Assembly (NCBI RefSeq): GCF_907165045.1
Contig: NZ_CAJRAU010000006.1
Span: 310,001-374,000 of the forward strand
Length of the DNA: 64,000 nt
Origin: Dyadobacter linearis
Lineage (GTDB): Bacteria; Bacteroidota; Bacteroidia; Cytophagales; Spirosomataceae
Direction of reading: 5' to 3'
Shown: piece by piece, positions 55,467 to 64,000 of the stretch
Layout: each line of letters starts with the position of its first letter
Position numbering within the stretch: position 1 is the stretch's first letter
Program-made: the position numbers and the translations under genes
Notes under the pieces: model-generated
What the model saw: only the letters and a program-made list of their open reading frames with translations
What the model was told of the DNA's origin: nothing
Database searches by the model: none

Positions 55467-57926
55467 TTACTGACCAGCAAAAACATAGGTTTTTCCAGCC
55501 TGCGTGGGAATGTCATATAGAAATGTTTGCTTCAAATCAGGCGCTGCTGCATTTGCTTTGGGAGAAATGACCGCATTGGCCACTGCTTCATTTTGATAAA
55601 ATGCATTTGCATTCTGTCCGGAAGCAATTTTCACTGCCTTGTTATCAGCAGATTTTAGTGCGTTCGGCGTGCGTAAGCGGAGGTTGCCGCCTAGTTTGGA
55701 TTTTACTTCAACCTTCGTGAGCTTGCCTTCTTTCCACTCCATATTTACAACCTCAAAACCGCCTTGCGCAAGTAATCCGCCTATATTTCCAGCTTGCCAA
55801 ACATCCGGTAATGCCGGGAGCAAATGCACGGAGCCGTCTGCACTTTGCATGAGCATTTCGGTGATTCCTGACGTGCAGCCGAAGTTACCGTCGATCTGGA
55901 ATGGCGGGTGTGCATCGAAGAGGTTGTTGTAAGTGCCGCCGCCTTCTTTGGAAGTTCCCAATGGCGAAAGCTGACTTTTGATCAATGTAAATGCGTGGTT
56001 TCCATCCTGTAATCTGGCCCACCAGTTCACTTTCCAGCCCATACTCCATCCCGTGGACACGTCGCCGCGGTGCAGCAATGTGGTGCGGGCAGCGGAGAAC
56101 AATTCCGGCGTGCGGTAAGCTGATATCTGGTCTGATGGAAACAGACCGTACAAATGCGAAACGTGGCGGTGGTGATCGTTTGGATCGTCTACGTCGTCGA
56201 GCCATTCCTGCAATTGTCCGTGCTGGCCTACGTGCATAGGCGGCAGACGTTTGCGCATTTGTTTAAGTGAATCGGTGAATGCGGCGTCTTTTTTCAGAAT
56301 TTCTGCTGCGCGGATGGTGCTGCTGAAAACGTCGAATGCGATCTGGTTATCCATCGTCGTTCCGGCGTCCAGCGACGAACCTTCGTGCGCGGCGGGTGCA
56401 TTTTCGGGAGAACTTCCGGGGTTTACAACCAGCCATTTATACTTGGGATGTTCAATCAAAAAATCCGCGTAGAATGTGGCTGCGCCTTTCAGGATTGGGT
56501 AAATTTTGGCCAGATAGGCTTTGTCGCCGTGATAAAGATAATGTTGCCACAAATGCTGACTTGTCCAGCCACCGCCTGCGATCCACATGCCCCAGAATGC
56601 GCCGTCGATGGCACCTGTTGCACGCCAGATGTCGGTGTTATGGTGTGCCATCCAGCCCCGTGCGCCGTACATGGTTTTGGCCGTTTCCTTTCCGGTTTCT
56701 GAAAGTTCTTCCACCATTTTCAAAAAAGGCTCATGCAGCTCGCTGAGGTTTGTGCGCTCTGCTGGCCAATAATTCATCTGCGCATTGATGTTAATGGTGT
56801 ATTTGCTGTCCCATGGCGGCATCATTTTATTGTTCCAAATCCCCTGCAAATTGGCAGGCTGCCCACCCGGTTGCGAGCTGGAAATCAGCAAGTAACGACC
56901 ATATTGATAGTAAAGTGTAACCAGTTCGGGATCATTGACATTGCGGAAGTTTTTGAGCCTTTCGTCTGTCGGTAGTTTTCCCTGGTCGGTCGAGCCGAGA
57001 TCAAATTTCACCCTTTTGAAATACTTTTGATAAGCTGCAATGTGCGGGTTGAGAATAGCGGCGAAAGATTTGGAAGATGCTTTTTCCAGATACGAAGCCG
57101 CGAGCGCGTTTTCATCTCCGCTTACATCATTATAGTTCTTAAAATTGGTAGCAATAGAAACGTAAATGGTCGCTGCATTCGCTCCTTTGACCACTAATAA
57201 AGTATCATTAGCAGTTACAGTGCCGCCTTCTGTTTTGATTCTCGCGATTCCCTTGAACCGAACCATTCCTTTTACACCCTCATGATCCTGGGTCGTTCCG
57301 GCAATGGTAAGGTCTTTCGAGGCAGTTGTTTTAATCGTTTTGATTTTGTGCAAAGAGGCATAGGAAGCATCAAATGTGAGCTTACCCGGCTTATCAGCAG
57401 TCAGCCGGATCACGATCACGCGATCCGGAAAGGAGGCGAGCACTTCGCGGGTGTAATTCACGCCATCGACCTGATAAGTGGTTTTGGCAACCGCCCGCTC
57501 AATGTCGAGTTCTCTGTAATAATTGGTAAAATTATCGTGTCCTGGAAATGTCAGCCGCAGGTCGCCCAGCGGCTGAAACATTTGTCCATGTGACTTTTTT
57601 GTAATGATGGCTTTGTTGGCAAGCTTTTCTGCTTCTTTTTGTTTTCCGTCAAAAATCAGTTTCCGGATTTCCGGCAAGGCTGCCAAGGCGTCAGGATTAT
57701 CATTTCGGTTCGGTCCGCCTGACCATAATGTATGCTCATTCAGCTGGATCGCTTCGTTGACAACATTGCCATAGACCATCGCCCCGAGCCTGCCGTTTCC
57801 GACAGGCAAAGCATTCTCCCAGGTTTTCCCCGAAGGCTTATCATACCAAAGCTTTTGCACACGCGGCGTTTGCGCGTAGCTCGTAATTGTAATTGCCAGG
57901 AATAACAGGTAAAAAAACTTCCTCAT
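55467..57926 (-). CDS. GH95 alpha-L-fucosidase/alpha-L-galactosidase-like enzyme
   Basis: An 819-aa exported enzyme; signal peptide ends near residue 18 (TSYAQ). GH95 marks are NALPVGNGRLGAMVYG and LNEHTLWSGGPNRNDNP in the N-terminal beta domain, NINAQMNYWPAERTNLSELHEP and SPENAPA in the (alpha/alpha)6 barrel, and FQIDGNFGCTSGITEML near the end. In a xylan locus it may remove alpha-L-galactose or fucose from complex side chains. A large palindrome sits 21 bp upstream of the start. Confidence 0.94.
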   Translation of the reverse strand: MRKFFYLLFLAITITSYAQTPRVQKLWYDKPSGKTWENALPVGNGRLGAMVYGNVVNEAIQLNEHTLWSGGPNRNDNPDALAALPEIRKLIFDGKQKEAEKLANKAIITKKSHGQMFQPLGDLRLTFPGHDNFTNYYRELDIERAVAKTTYQVDGVNYTREVLASFPDRVIVIRLTADKPGKLTFDASYASLHKIKTIKTTASKDLTIAGTTQDHEGVKGMVRFKGIARIKTEGGTVTANDTLLVVKGANAATIYVSIATNFKNYNDVSGDENALAASYLEKASSKSFAAILNPHIAAYQKYFKRVKFDLGSTDQGKLPTDERLKNFRNVNDPELVTLYYQYGRYLLISSSQPGGQPANLQGIWNNKMMPPWDSKYTININAQMNYWPAERTNLSELHEPFLKMVEELSETGKETAKTMYGARGWMAHHNTDIWRATGAIDGAFWGMWIAGGGWTSQHLWQHYLYHGDKAYLAKIYPILKGAATFYADFLIEHPKYKWLVVNPGSSPENAPAAHEGSSLDAGTTMDNQIAFDVFSSTIRAAEILKKDAAFTDSLKQMRKRLPPMHVGQHGQLQEWLDDVDDPNDHHRHVSHLYGLFPSDQISAYRTPELFSAARTTLLHRGDVSTGWSMGWKVNWWARLQDGNHAFTLIKSQLSPLGTSKEGGGTYNNLFDAHPPFQIDGNFGCTSGITEMLMQSADGSVHLLPALPDVWQAGNIGGLLAQGGFEVVNMEWKEGKLTKVEVKSKLGGNLRLRTPNALKSADNKAVKIASGQNANAFYQNEAVANAVISPKANAAAPDLKQTFLYDIPTQAGKTYVFAGQ

Positions 57927-57946
57927 AGTGAAATATGAAATTGAAA

Positions 57947-57981
57947 ATTTATTAATGTGTCAATGTGACACTTTAATAAAT
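57947..57981. promoter_or_regulatory. Long palindrome upstream of the GH95 gene
   Basis: ATTTATTAATGTGTCA and TGACACTTTAATAAAT form 16-base arms around ATG with one mismatch. Position 21-55 bp before the start fits a repressor operator or a 5'-leader hairpin. Confidence 0.6.
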
Positions 57982-58038
57982 ACAATGGTATGAGGTATTT
58001 TAGAAAAAACAAAATTATTTCTTGATTAAAGGCAAGAA

Positions 58039-58081
58039 AATCGCGTTACAGCAAACCGTGTGCTCCTGTAACGCGATAATT
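58039..58081 (-). terminator. Terminator-like hairpin after the GH43 gene
   Basis: On the minus strand ATCGCGTTACAG and CTGTAACGCGAT enclose a 13-14 base loop and lead into TTTTCTT, directly after the GH43 stop at 58083. It should end the upstream susCD-GH43 transcript, giving the GH95 gene its own promoter. Confidence 0.8.
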
Positions 58082-58082
58082 T

Positions 58083-59138
58083 TTAAGGATTAATCGTTTT
58101 GATATTGCCGTTGCTATCCCGGAGCAATTCCCTCACTTTCACATTGCGCAAATGCGTCTTTCCCGAAATGGCTGCATCGTGATAAAAAATATACCATTTT
58201 CCTTCCACCTCAACGATTGAATGGTGCGTCGTCCAGCCTTCCACCGGATTCATAATCACGCCTTTGTAAGTGAATGGGCCGTAAGGCGAAGTTCCTTCGG
58301 CATAGCACAGCAAATGCGTGTCGCCGGTTGAATAGGAGAAATAATATTTACCATTAAACTTGTGCATCCAGGCCCCTTCAAAAAAACGGCGTTTGGTGTC
58401 TGATGCCAGGATTGGCTTACCATTTTCATCCAAAATTTGTACATCCTTCAGAGGCTCTCCGAAAGACAGCATATCTTCGCTCATCACCGCTATTTTGGCA
58501 CTTAGCGCAGGCTCATTTTCATGACCTTTACCCAAATCCGTCATTAAAGATTTGTCATAAGTCCCTGTATGCCAGCGTTGCAACTGGCCGCCCCAGATTC
58601 CTCCGAGATACATATAGCTTTTGCCATCTGTATCCGTAAAAACCGCCGGATCAATGCTGTAACTTCCTTTCATCGGTTGAGGCTCAGCCTTGAACGGACC
58701 ACTTGGTGATTTGCTGGTTGCCACACCCATCCGGAAAACGCCTTCCTTGTCTTTTACAGGAAAATAGAGATAGTAAGTCCCGTTTTTGAATGCTGCATCG
58801 GGTGCCCACATTTGTTTATCTGCCCAGGGCACGTCTTTTACATCCAGCGCCACGCCGTGATCGGTAACTTTGCCACCGATCTTATCCATCGAATACACAT
58901 GATAATCGCGCATCTGGAAGTGCCCGCCTTCATCGTCCTGAGGCACATCGGCTTCAATGTCGTGGGATGGATAAATGTAAATTTTCCCGTTAAAAACATG
59001 CGCCGACGGGTCGGCGGTGTATAAGTCGGTTACCAATGGTTTTACATTGGTAACCTGACAAACACCATTTTGAACACCTAAACCGAACGCCACCACGGAC
59101 GCCGATATATTTAATAGCAAACTGCGGTTTATCATCAT
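58083..59138 (-). CDS. GH43 family hydrolase (xylosidase/arabinofuranosidase type)
   Basis: A 351-aa exported single-domain propeller; signal peptide ends near residue 28. DLYTADPSAHVFNGKIYIYPSHD supplies the base Asp, SIDPAVFTDTDGKSYMYLGG the modulating Asp, and FFEGAWMHKFNGKYYFSYSTG the acid Glu. The pattern resembles the short GH43 group acting on xylan or arabinoxylan ends. It starts 12 bp after the second susD and ends at a terminator, forming the third gene of that operon. Confidence 0.93.
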   Translation of the reverse strand: MMINRSLLLNISASVVAFGLGVQNGVCQVTNVKPLVTDLYTADPSAHVFNGKIYIYPSHDIEADVPQDDEGGHFQMRDYHVYSMDKIGGKVTDHGVALDVKDVPWADKQMWAPDAAFKNGTYYLYFPVKDKEGVFRMGVATSKSPSGPFKAEPQPMKGSYSIDPAVFTDTDGKSYMYLGGIWGGQLQRWHTGTYDKSLMTDLGKGHENEPALSAKIAVMSEDMLSFGEPLKDVQILDENGKPILASDTKRRFFEGAWMHKFNGKYYFSYSTGDTHLLCYAEGTSPYGPFTYKGVIMNPVEGWTTHHSIVEVEGKWYIFYHDAAISGKTHLRNVKVRELLRDSNGNIKTINP

Positions 59139-59150
59139 TTGATTTTTTTA

Positions 59151-60965
59151 TCAATATCCAGAATTTTGAGGGAATTTCGGTCCTTCTACAACCCTGTCAA
59201 TCTGAGTTTGTGGAATGGGGCGGAGCATATTGAAATCTTTCACATAAGTCGCAGCCTCCTGATTCCATTCCTGCACCCGGCGTACAAGCGATCGCGTCCG
59301 AACGAGGTCATGCCAACGCTGCCACTCTCCGAAAAATTCGCGGCTGCGTTCGTCGAGGATAAAATCAAGCGTTACCTGCGCCGGGGTGATCGTCAGTGCT
59401 GTTGCTGCTGCGGCATTTTCTGCTGTTGAATTGGTTTTTTTGAATGCTGCGCGTTGACGAACCACATTGATCAATGCGGCTGCTTTTATATTGTTACCCG
59501 CTTTGAAATACGCCTCCGCGCCCGTCATATACACATCTGAGAACCGGTATAATACAACCGGACGCGTCGAAGGATCGTTGAAATTAGCGCCACGGCTTGG
59601 GTCCATGAATTTTTTCAAAGCCGGGAAAATGCTGTTATTCCAAAGACTTGGCGGCACTACAATGCCTTTAAATGGACGATTGCCTACAAATTGCGGCGCA
59701 CCCGGCACCTCATAATCCGGCAACCAAACGGCAGTATCCACGCCCGGAACCGTTGTATAAGAAATTCCGCGAAGGTTATTCGTTGCATTTGCCTCGTTTT
59801 TTACAGCAGTATTTGAAATATAAACCGTGTAAAATGAATTGTTATAACGCGAATCTACATTACGGTTGGTGAATGCCTGATCCAGGAAATAGTTTTTACC
59901 AGCCCGCGGTCCGGTAGCGATTTTATCAGAATTAGGACGCATCCGAACATACGGACGGCCATAATACGAGTCACGGAGCATGCCGGAAGTTCCACTATGA
60001 ACAAATGCACCGGCGGCATTTTTGATCGAGTTGATGCCGCTGTTGTTCGGGTAGTTCCAGTTGGTAAACCACGGGCTCAGGTTTTGCGCCGCGCCTCCCC
60101 CAGCCTGTCCGCCAACCTGGTAGTAACCATATTTCGGGTCGAGCACGTGGTCGCTTACAAACATGGTTTCTTTGCCATAATCGTTTGCAGGCACAAATGC
60201 ATCTCCATAATCCTGCCATAAATCAAGTGCGTAATCTCCCTTTTTGGCGATTATATCATCGCAAATGGTCGCTGCCTGTGTAAAATCGGAAGCGGTGTTG
60301 TTCAACCAGCCGCGCGTTAGATATGCTTTGGCGAGCAGCAGTTGTGCAACTGGTTTGGTGGCTGCTTTTCCCAAAAATGGCGCAGTTGGTTGGTTAGGCA
60401 AATCAGCGGCTGCTTCGGTCAAGTCTTTAATAATAAGCTCGTAAACCTCCGCTGCCGGCTGACGTGATGCCGCCTGTGAAGGCACGGTAATGAACTCGGT
60501 ATGCAACGGTACATCGCCCCAGGTCTGCACGAGATAGAAATACCAGAATGCTCTCAAAAACTTTGCCTGCGCCAGATATTGCTTCCGCGTGGCTTCCGGC
60601 AAATCAATCGTTGCGCCGTATTGGAGCACGCCGTTCAATGTATTAATGTCCTGAAAAGCAACGCCCCACGCTGCCCCGAAGTTGCTGCTATTGAGACCAT
60701 TGTACGTATAAGCCGGCCCCCCGCCGCCATTCACGCCTTGAATGAATTCGTCGGTCCCGGCCTGCATTTCCACGGTGAAACCTTCGGTTCCCCACTGGCC
60801 GCGAATGTCATTGTAAACCCCGGCGATTCCACCTAGAACGCCCGAGGGGCTGTTGAAATAAGTCGGAACGATCTGTGATTGGGGATGTTCTTCGAGCACT
60901 TTTTCGCATCCCGAGCTGAATGAAGCGATCAGGGCTGCGGTGATCAGTATTTTTATGGATTTCAT
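59151..60965 (-). CDS. susD: SusD/RagB family nutrient-binding lipoprotein (second pair)
   Basis: A 604-aa surface lipoprotein; lipobox at SSGC, Cys20. SusD features are YLAQAKFLRAFWYFYLVQTWGDVPLHTE (about residues 130-158), AKAYLTRGW, and the end FILDERSREFFGEWQRWHDLVRTRSL followed by RPIPQTQIDRV and a terminal NSGY. It is about 90 residues longer than the first SusD, suggesting a different or larger ligand. It begins 8 bp after susC and precedes a GH43 gene. Confidence 0.96.
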   Translation of the reverse strand: MKSIKILITAALIASFSSGCEKVLEEHPQSQIVPTYFNSPSGVLGGIAGVYNDIRGQWGTEGFTVEMQAGTDEFIQGVNGGGGPAYTYNGLNSSNFGAAWGVAFQDINTLNGVLQYGATIDLPEATRKQYLAQAKFLRAFWYFYLVQTWGDVPLHTEFITVPSQAASRQPAAEVYELIIKDLTEAAADLPNQPTAPFLGKAATKPVAQLLLAKAYLTRGWLNNTASDFTQAATICDDIIAKKGDYALDLWQDYGDAFVPANDYGKETMFVSDHVLDPKYGYYQVGGQAGGGAAQNLSPWFTNWNYPNNSGINSIKNAAGAFVHSGTSGMLRDSYYGRPYVRMRPNSDKIATGPRAGKNYFLDQAFTNRNVDSRYNNSFYTVYISNTAVKNEANATNNLRGISYTTVPGVDTAVWLPDYEVPGAPQFVGNRPFKGIVVPPSLWNNSIFPALKKFMDPSRGANFNDPSTRPVVLYRFSDVYMTGAEAYFKAGNNIKAAALINVVRQRAAFKKTNSTAENAAAATALTITPAQVTLDFILDERSREFFGEWQRWHDLVRTRSLVRRVQEWNQEAATYVKDFNMLRPIPQTQIDRVVEGPKFPQNSGY

Positions 60966-60972
60966 AGTCGGA

Positions 60973-63900
60973 TTAGAATTTAAGGTTTACGCCCACAGTG
61001 AATTGTTTTACCGGCGGGGAATTCAGGTTTACCGAGATCTGGCGTTCCGGCGCGCCACGATCGCTGGCGCCTTGCGGATTCAGCGTAGACTGGCCCGTTG
61101 CGTAACTGTTTCCTTCGGGATCAACAGCCAGATCGTCTCTAACCAATGGTGAGTAAATAATAAACGGATTGGTAAGGTTGACATAGATCCTGGCCGAGGT
61201 CGCGCCGATTTTTTTAATCAGGTCACTTTCAAAAGTGTAACCCAGGTTAATGCTTCGGCATTTGATAAATGAACCGTCGTAGTAACCCAATGTCGAACCA
61301 AAGTTGGCCACAGCGCCGCCGGCATCAGGAGCCGGAAATGCATTGGTTGGGTTGGTTTCTGTCCAGTAATCTGTTTTCACCTGGTTTACACGGCCTTGGT
61401 TGAAGAATGCAAATCCGCCTGAACCCGTGGAGTTACCCGTCAAGTAAGGCACCAGCACCTTCATACCCATTCTCGCATAAGTCACGATAGAAGCATCAAA
61501 GTTTCTGAAACTGAAACGGCTCGTAAGTCCTCCCTCCCATTTCGGCTGGAAATTGCCCAGGATCTGGCGGTCGTTTGCATCGATCTTGTTATCCCCATTC
61601 AAATCTTCCACACGGATCTGTCCTGCAAATTGAACCGGTGAAGTTTGCTGCGCCAATGTTCCGTTTTCAGCGTCAGCGGTCTGCCAGATTCCTAATTTTT
61701 TGTAATCAAAAATCACAGAAAGCGGCTGCCCTACAAACCATCCCGCGCCCAGATTGGACTTTTCTTCCGGCGTTGTCAGCTGCGTAATTTTTTCGCGGTT
61801 GAAGAAATAGGTCGCGTCAATGCTCCAATTGAAGCCTTTTGGTTTTCTGACAATCTCAAAAGTTGCAGCCACTTCCAATCCCTTTCCTTCTGTTCTACCC
61901 AAATTTTTCAAAGTAGAACCTGCACCATTGCTTGGCGGGAGCGGCACAGATAGCAGGATATCCTTGGTTTTTTGGTGATACCAGTCCACTGAACCGGTGA
62001 TGCGGTTGTTGAACAAACCAAAATCAATACCAATGTCCAGCTGCGAGGTCGATTGCCAGCTCAGATCGCTGGAAGGAAGGCTGGTTACGGTGTAAGCCAG
62101 TTGTTGCCCGGCTGTGCCCAATCCAAAGTTGTAATAACCCGCAGATAATGCACCCAATGTCGAGTAAGCTCCCACATTGCGGTTTCCGGAAATCCCCCAT
62201 CCGCCGCGCAGTTTGAGGTTAGAAATGAATGGAGCCGTTTTCATAAAACCTTCTTCCACCACATTCCAGCCTAAACCAATCGCAGGATAATTGAAATATT
62301 GATTAGCCGGGGACAATGTTGAAGAGCCATCGCGACGCAGTGTCAATGTCAGCAAATATTTGTCGGCATAACTATAATTAAGCCTTCCCATGTAGGATAG
62401 CAAGCCGGTTTCTGAAAACGAGTTACCAAAGTCCGACGGCGCCACTGGCTGGCCGGCCGCGAGCGAGAAATTGGAAGTTTTGATATAATCGGCCGGCACA
62501 CCTGTTACAGTGAAGCGGCTTCCCAGCGAGTGGTTTTTGGTGTATTCGTAAAGCGCCGTGAAACCCAGTTTGTGCTTGTCTGCAAATGTTTTATCGAAAT
62601 AAAGCAAATGTTGTAGGTTCACATCCCAATATTCGGTGTTGCTGATCTCTGCTGTGGAGCCAGCCTGCGTCGTGGCCGTATTGAAATAGGTCAGCGGGCC
62701 ATTGTAGTTATTCAGGTTGGACTGGCTGAAATTGAGACCAGCATTGAAACGATATTTCAATCCCGGCAAAATATTGACCTCTGCATAAAGGCTGTTGAAT
62801 GTCCGTATTGACCGCGTGCGTCCCAATGCCGATTCCTTTTTAGACATGATCGTCAGCGGACTCACGATGGCTGCATCGATGGAACCTTCGGCCGGGAATG
62901 TGTTCACCGTTCCGTCTGCATTATAAGGCGAGGCTAACGGAGTAAGGCGCACAAGTCCGCCCGGCACACCTCCGCCACCCGGCGTATTGGTGTAAGTCAG
63001 CGTATTTAATGTATTCAGACCGATTTTGATGTTTTTACCAATCTTCTGATCAATGGTGGCGCGCAGGTTGTAACGCTGGAAACTCTGGTTTGGAATGATC
63101 CCGGTTTCGTTGAAATAACCCAAACCCAGCGAGTATTGGGTGTTTTCAACGCCGCCTTGCAAGCCCAATTGGTGATTGGTCATGAAACCCGGCTTGTAAA
63201 TCAGATCCTGCCAGTCTGTGGAAACGCCATTGTCGAGTGCTTCCTGCTCTTTTTGGGTTAACAAATAGCCCGAAGTTCCCGGCGCTGTGCGGTTGTATTT
63301 GGCTGCATCGGCTTTGAACTGCGCATATTCCTGGCCATTCATGACATTGAATTTGCCCATCACCTGCGTTTGTCCATGATAGCCGTCGTAACTGAAAACG
63401 GGCTTTCCGATCTTTCCTCTTTTGGTCGTTACCAGGATCACCCCGCCTGCGCCGCGCGAACCGTAAATGGCTGTTGCAGAGGCATCTTTCAAAACTTCCA
63501 GGCTCAAAATATCATCCGGGTTAATGTCATTCAACCCACCAAATGGAATCCCATCGACCACCACAAGCGGACCATCCAGACCGTCGCTCGATCCTGAGCT
63601 GGTTGTTAATGTGCGGTTTCCACGGATCCGGATCTGTCCTTGCGAGCCCGGCGTACTTCCATTACTAATGATCGAAACGCCAGCCGCGCGGCCTTTGAGC
63701 TGGTTCACAAGATTAGGCGCAGGCACTTCTTTCAATGTGCTTTCACTAACCGATACCACCGAACCGGTAACGTCCCGCTTCCGCTGAACGCCGTAACCGA
63801 CTACGACCACTTCTTCAAGTGTCTTGTTGTCAACCGCTAATGTTACATTAATGATCTGCTGCGTGCCTACAACCACTTCTTTCGGTGCGTAACCCACGAG

Positions 63901-64000
63901 TGAGAACACCAGAACGGCATTTGCATCCTGAACCGTCAGCCGGAAATTACCATCCTGATCTGCGCTCGTTCCTCTGGTTGTAGATTTCACGAGCACACTT
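60973..64000 (-). CDS. susC: SusC/RagA family TonB-dependent transporter (second pair, N-terminus cut off)
   Basis: The frame stays open to the right window edge, so the signal peptide and the start of the CarboxypepD-like domain lie outside. Visible parts are the end of that domain (DQDGNFRLTVQDANAVLVFSLVGY), a plug beginning EEVVVVGYGVQRKRDVTGSVVSV with LKGRAAGVSI, and the barrel ending VGVNLKF with the typical C-terminal Phe. It imports oligosaccharides via TonB with the adjacent SusD. It is clearly different in sequence from the first SusC, so this is not a recent duplication. Confidence 0.95.
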   Translation of the reverse strand, partial: SVLVKSTTRGTSADQDGNFRLTVQDANAVLVFSLVGYAPKEVVVGTQQIINVTLAVDNKTLEEVVVVGYGVQRKRDVTGSVVSVSESTLKEVPAPNLVNQLKGRAAGVSIISNGSTPGSQGQIRIRGNRTLTTSSGSSDGLDGPLVVVDGIPFGGLNDINPDDILSLEVLKDASATAIYGSRGAGGVILVTTKRGKIGKPVFSYDGYHGQTQVMGKFNVMNGQEYAQFKADAAKYNRTAPGTSGYLLTQKEQEALDNGVSTDWQDLIYKPGFMTNHQLGLQGGVENTQYSLGLGYFNETGIIPNQSFQRYNLRATIDQKIGKNIKIGLNTLNTLTYTNTPGGGGVPGGLVRLTPLASPYNADGTVNTFPAEGSIDAAIVSPLTIMSKKESALGRTRSIRTFNSLYAEVNILPGLKYRFNAGLNFSQSNLNNYNGPLTYFNTATTQAGSTAEISNTEYWDVNLQHLLYFDKTFADKHKLGFTALYEYTKNHSLGSRFTVTGVPADYIKTSNFSLAAGQPVAPSDFGNSFSETGLLSYMGRLNYSYADKYLLTLTLRRDGSSTLSPANQYFNYPAIGLGWNVVEEGFMKTAPFISNLKLRGGWGISGNRNVGAYSTLGALSAGYYNFGLGTAGQQLAYTVTSLPSSDLSWQSTSQLDIGIDFGLFNNRITGSVDWYHQKTKDILLSVPLPPSNGAGSTLKNLGRTEGKGLEVAATFEIVRKPKGFNWSIDATYFFNREKITQLTTPEEKSNLGAGWFVGQPLSVIFDYKKLGIWQTADAENGTLAQQTSPVQFAGQIRVEDLNGDNKIDANDRQILGNFQPKWEGGLTSRFSFRNFDASIVTYARMGMKVLVPYLTGNSTGSGGFAFFNQGRVNQVKTDYWTETNPTNAFPAPDAGGAVANFGSTLGYYDGSFIKCRSINLGYTFESDLIKKIGATSARIYVNLTNPFIIYSPLVRDDLAVDPEGNSYATGQSTLNPQGASDRGAPERQISVNLNSPPVKQFTVGVNLKF

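Noticed and set aside
39294..64000. The two SusC/SusD pairs as a recent duplication
   Set aside because: SusC plug and barrel segments and SusD lengths differ widely, so the pairs are ancient paralogues.

Overview
The window reads as chromosomal DNA of a Bacteroidota bacterium of the Cytophagales, most like Dyadobacter or a close relative. This is inferred from paired SusC/SusD genes, a TTG-N19-TAnnTTTG promoter, CRTAC1-like FG-GAP/ASPIC proteins, DUF1080 proteins, MacB/FtsX-type permeases and an ECF sigma/DGPF pair. No rRNA or complete tRNA gene is present to fix the genus.

Layout. 1-16.3 kb holds mixed housekeeping and accessory genes: a Tat-exported sugar isomerase (cut by the window edge), an SDR dehydrogenase, a RhuM protein, a GT39 membrane glycosyltransferase, a DUF6934 protein beside a bare tRNA 3'-end fragment, a DGPF/ECF42-like sigma operon, GlcG-like and OsmC proteins, a large ABC permease, and a two-gene operon coupling a PA14/DUF1080 protein to a sorbosone-dehydrogenase-like propeller with a fused cupredoxin. 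16.3-20.5 kb is a two-gene glycoside hydrolase operon (unassigned GH plus GH29). 20.8-22.8 kb is an AT-rich island in which a HigB-like toxin, HigA-like antitoxin and SecB-like chaperone (a TAC module) lie between a truncated and an intact copy of the same VOC gene. 22.8-32.6 kb carries a GH28, Hsp20, two AraC regulators, a DUF1080 protein, a carboxylesterase, an aldo/keto reductase and a GH43. 33.1-34.5 kb is a noncoding mosaic of GC-rich hairpins resembling REP/BIME arrays.

35.3-64 kb is dominated by a minus-strand polysaccharide utilisation locus. Two SusC/SusD pairs flank or lead a set of xylan enzymes: GH10 endoxylanase, GH67 alpha-glucuronidase, two GH43 enzymes, GH95, a tandem CE1 esterase and a SASA-CE4 deacetylase fusion, with a ThuA-like and a secreted VOC protein. 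Together these would bind, debranch, deacetylate and cut glucuronoarabinoxylan-type hemicellulose. No hybrid two-component regulator is visible inside the window.

The signals most worth checking are the TAC module inserted in a VOC gene whose 5' part has been regenerated, the hairpin mosaic whose hairpins share one tail motif in both orientations, the tRNA 3'-end relic, and the multidomain esterases of the xylan locus.
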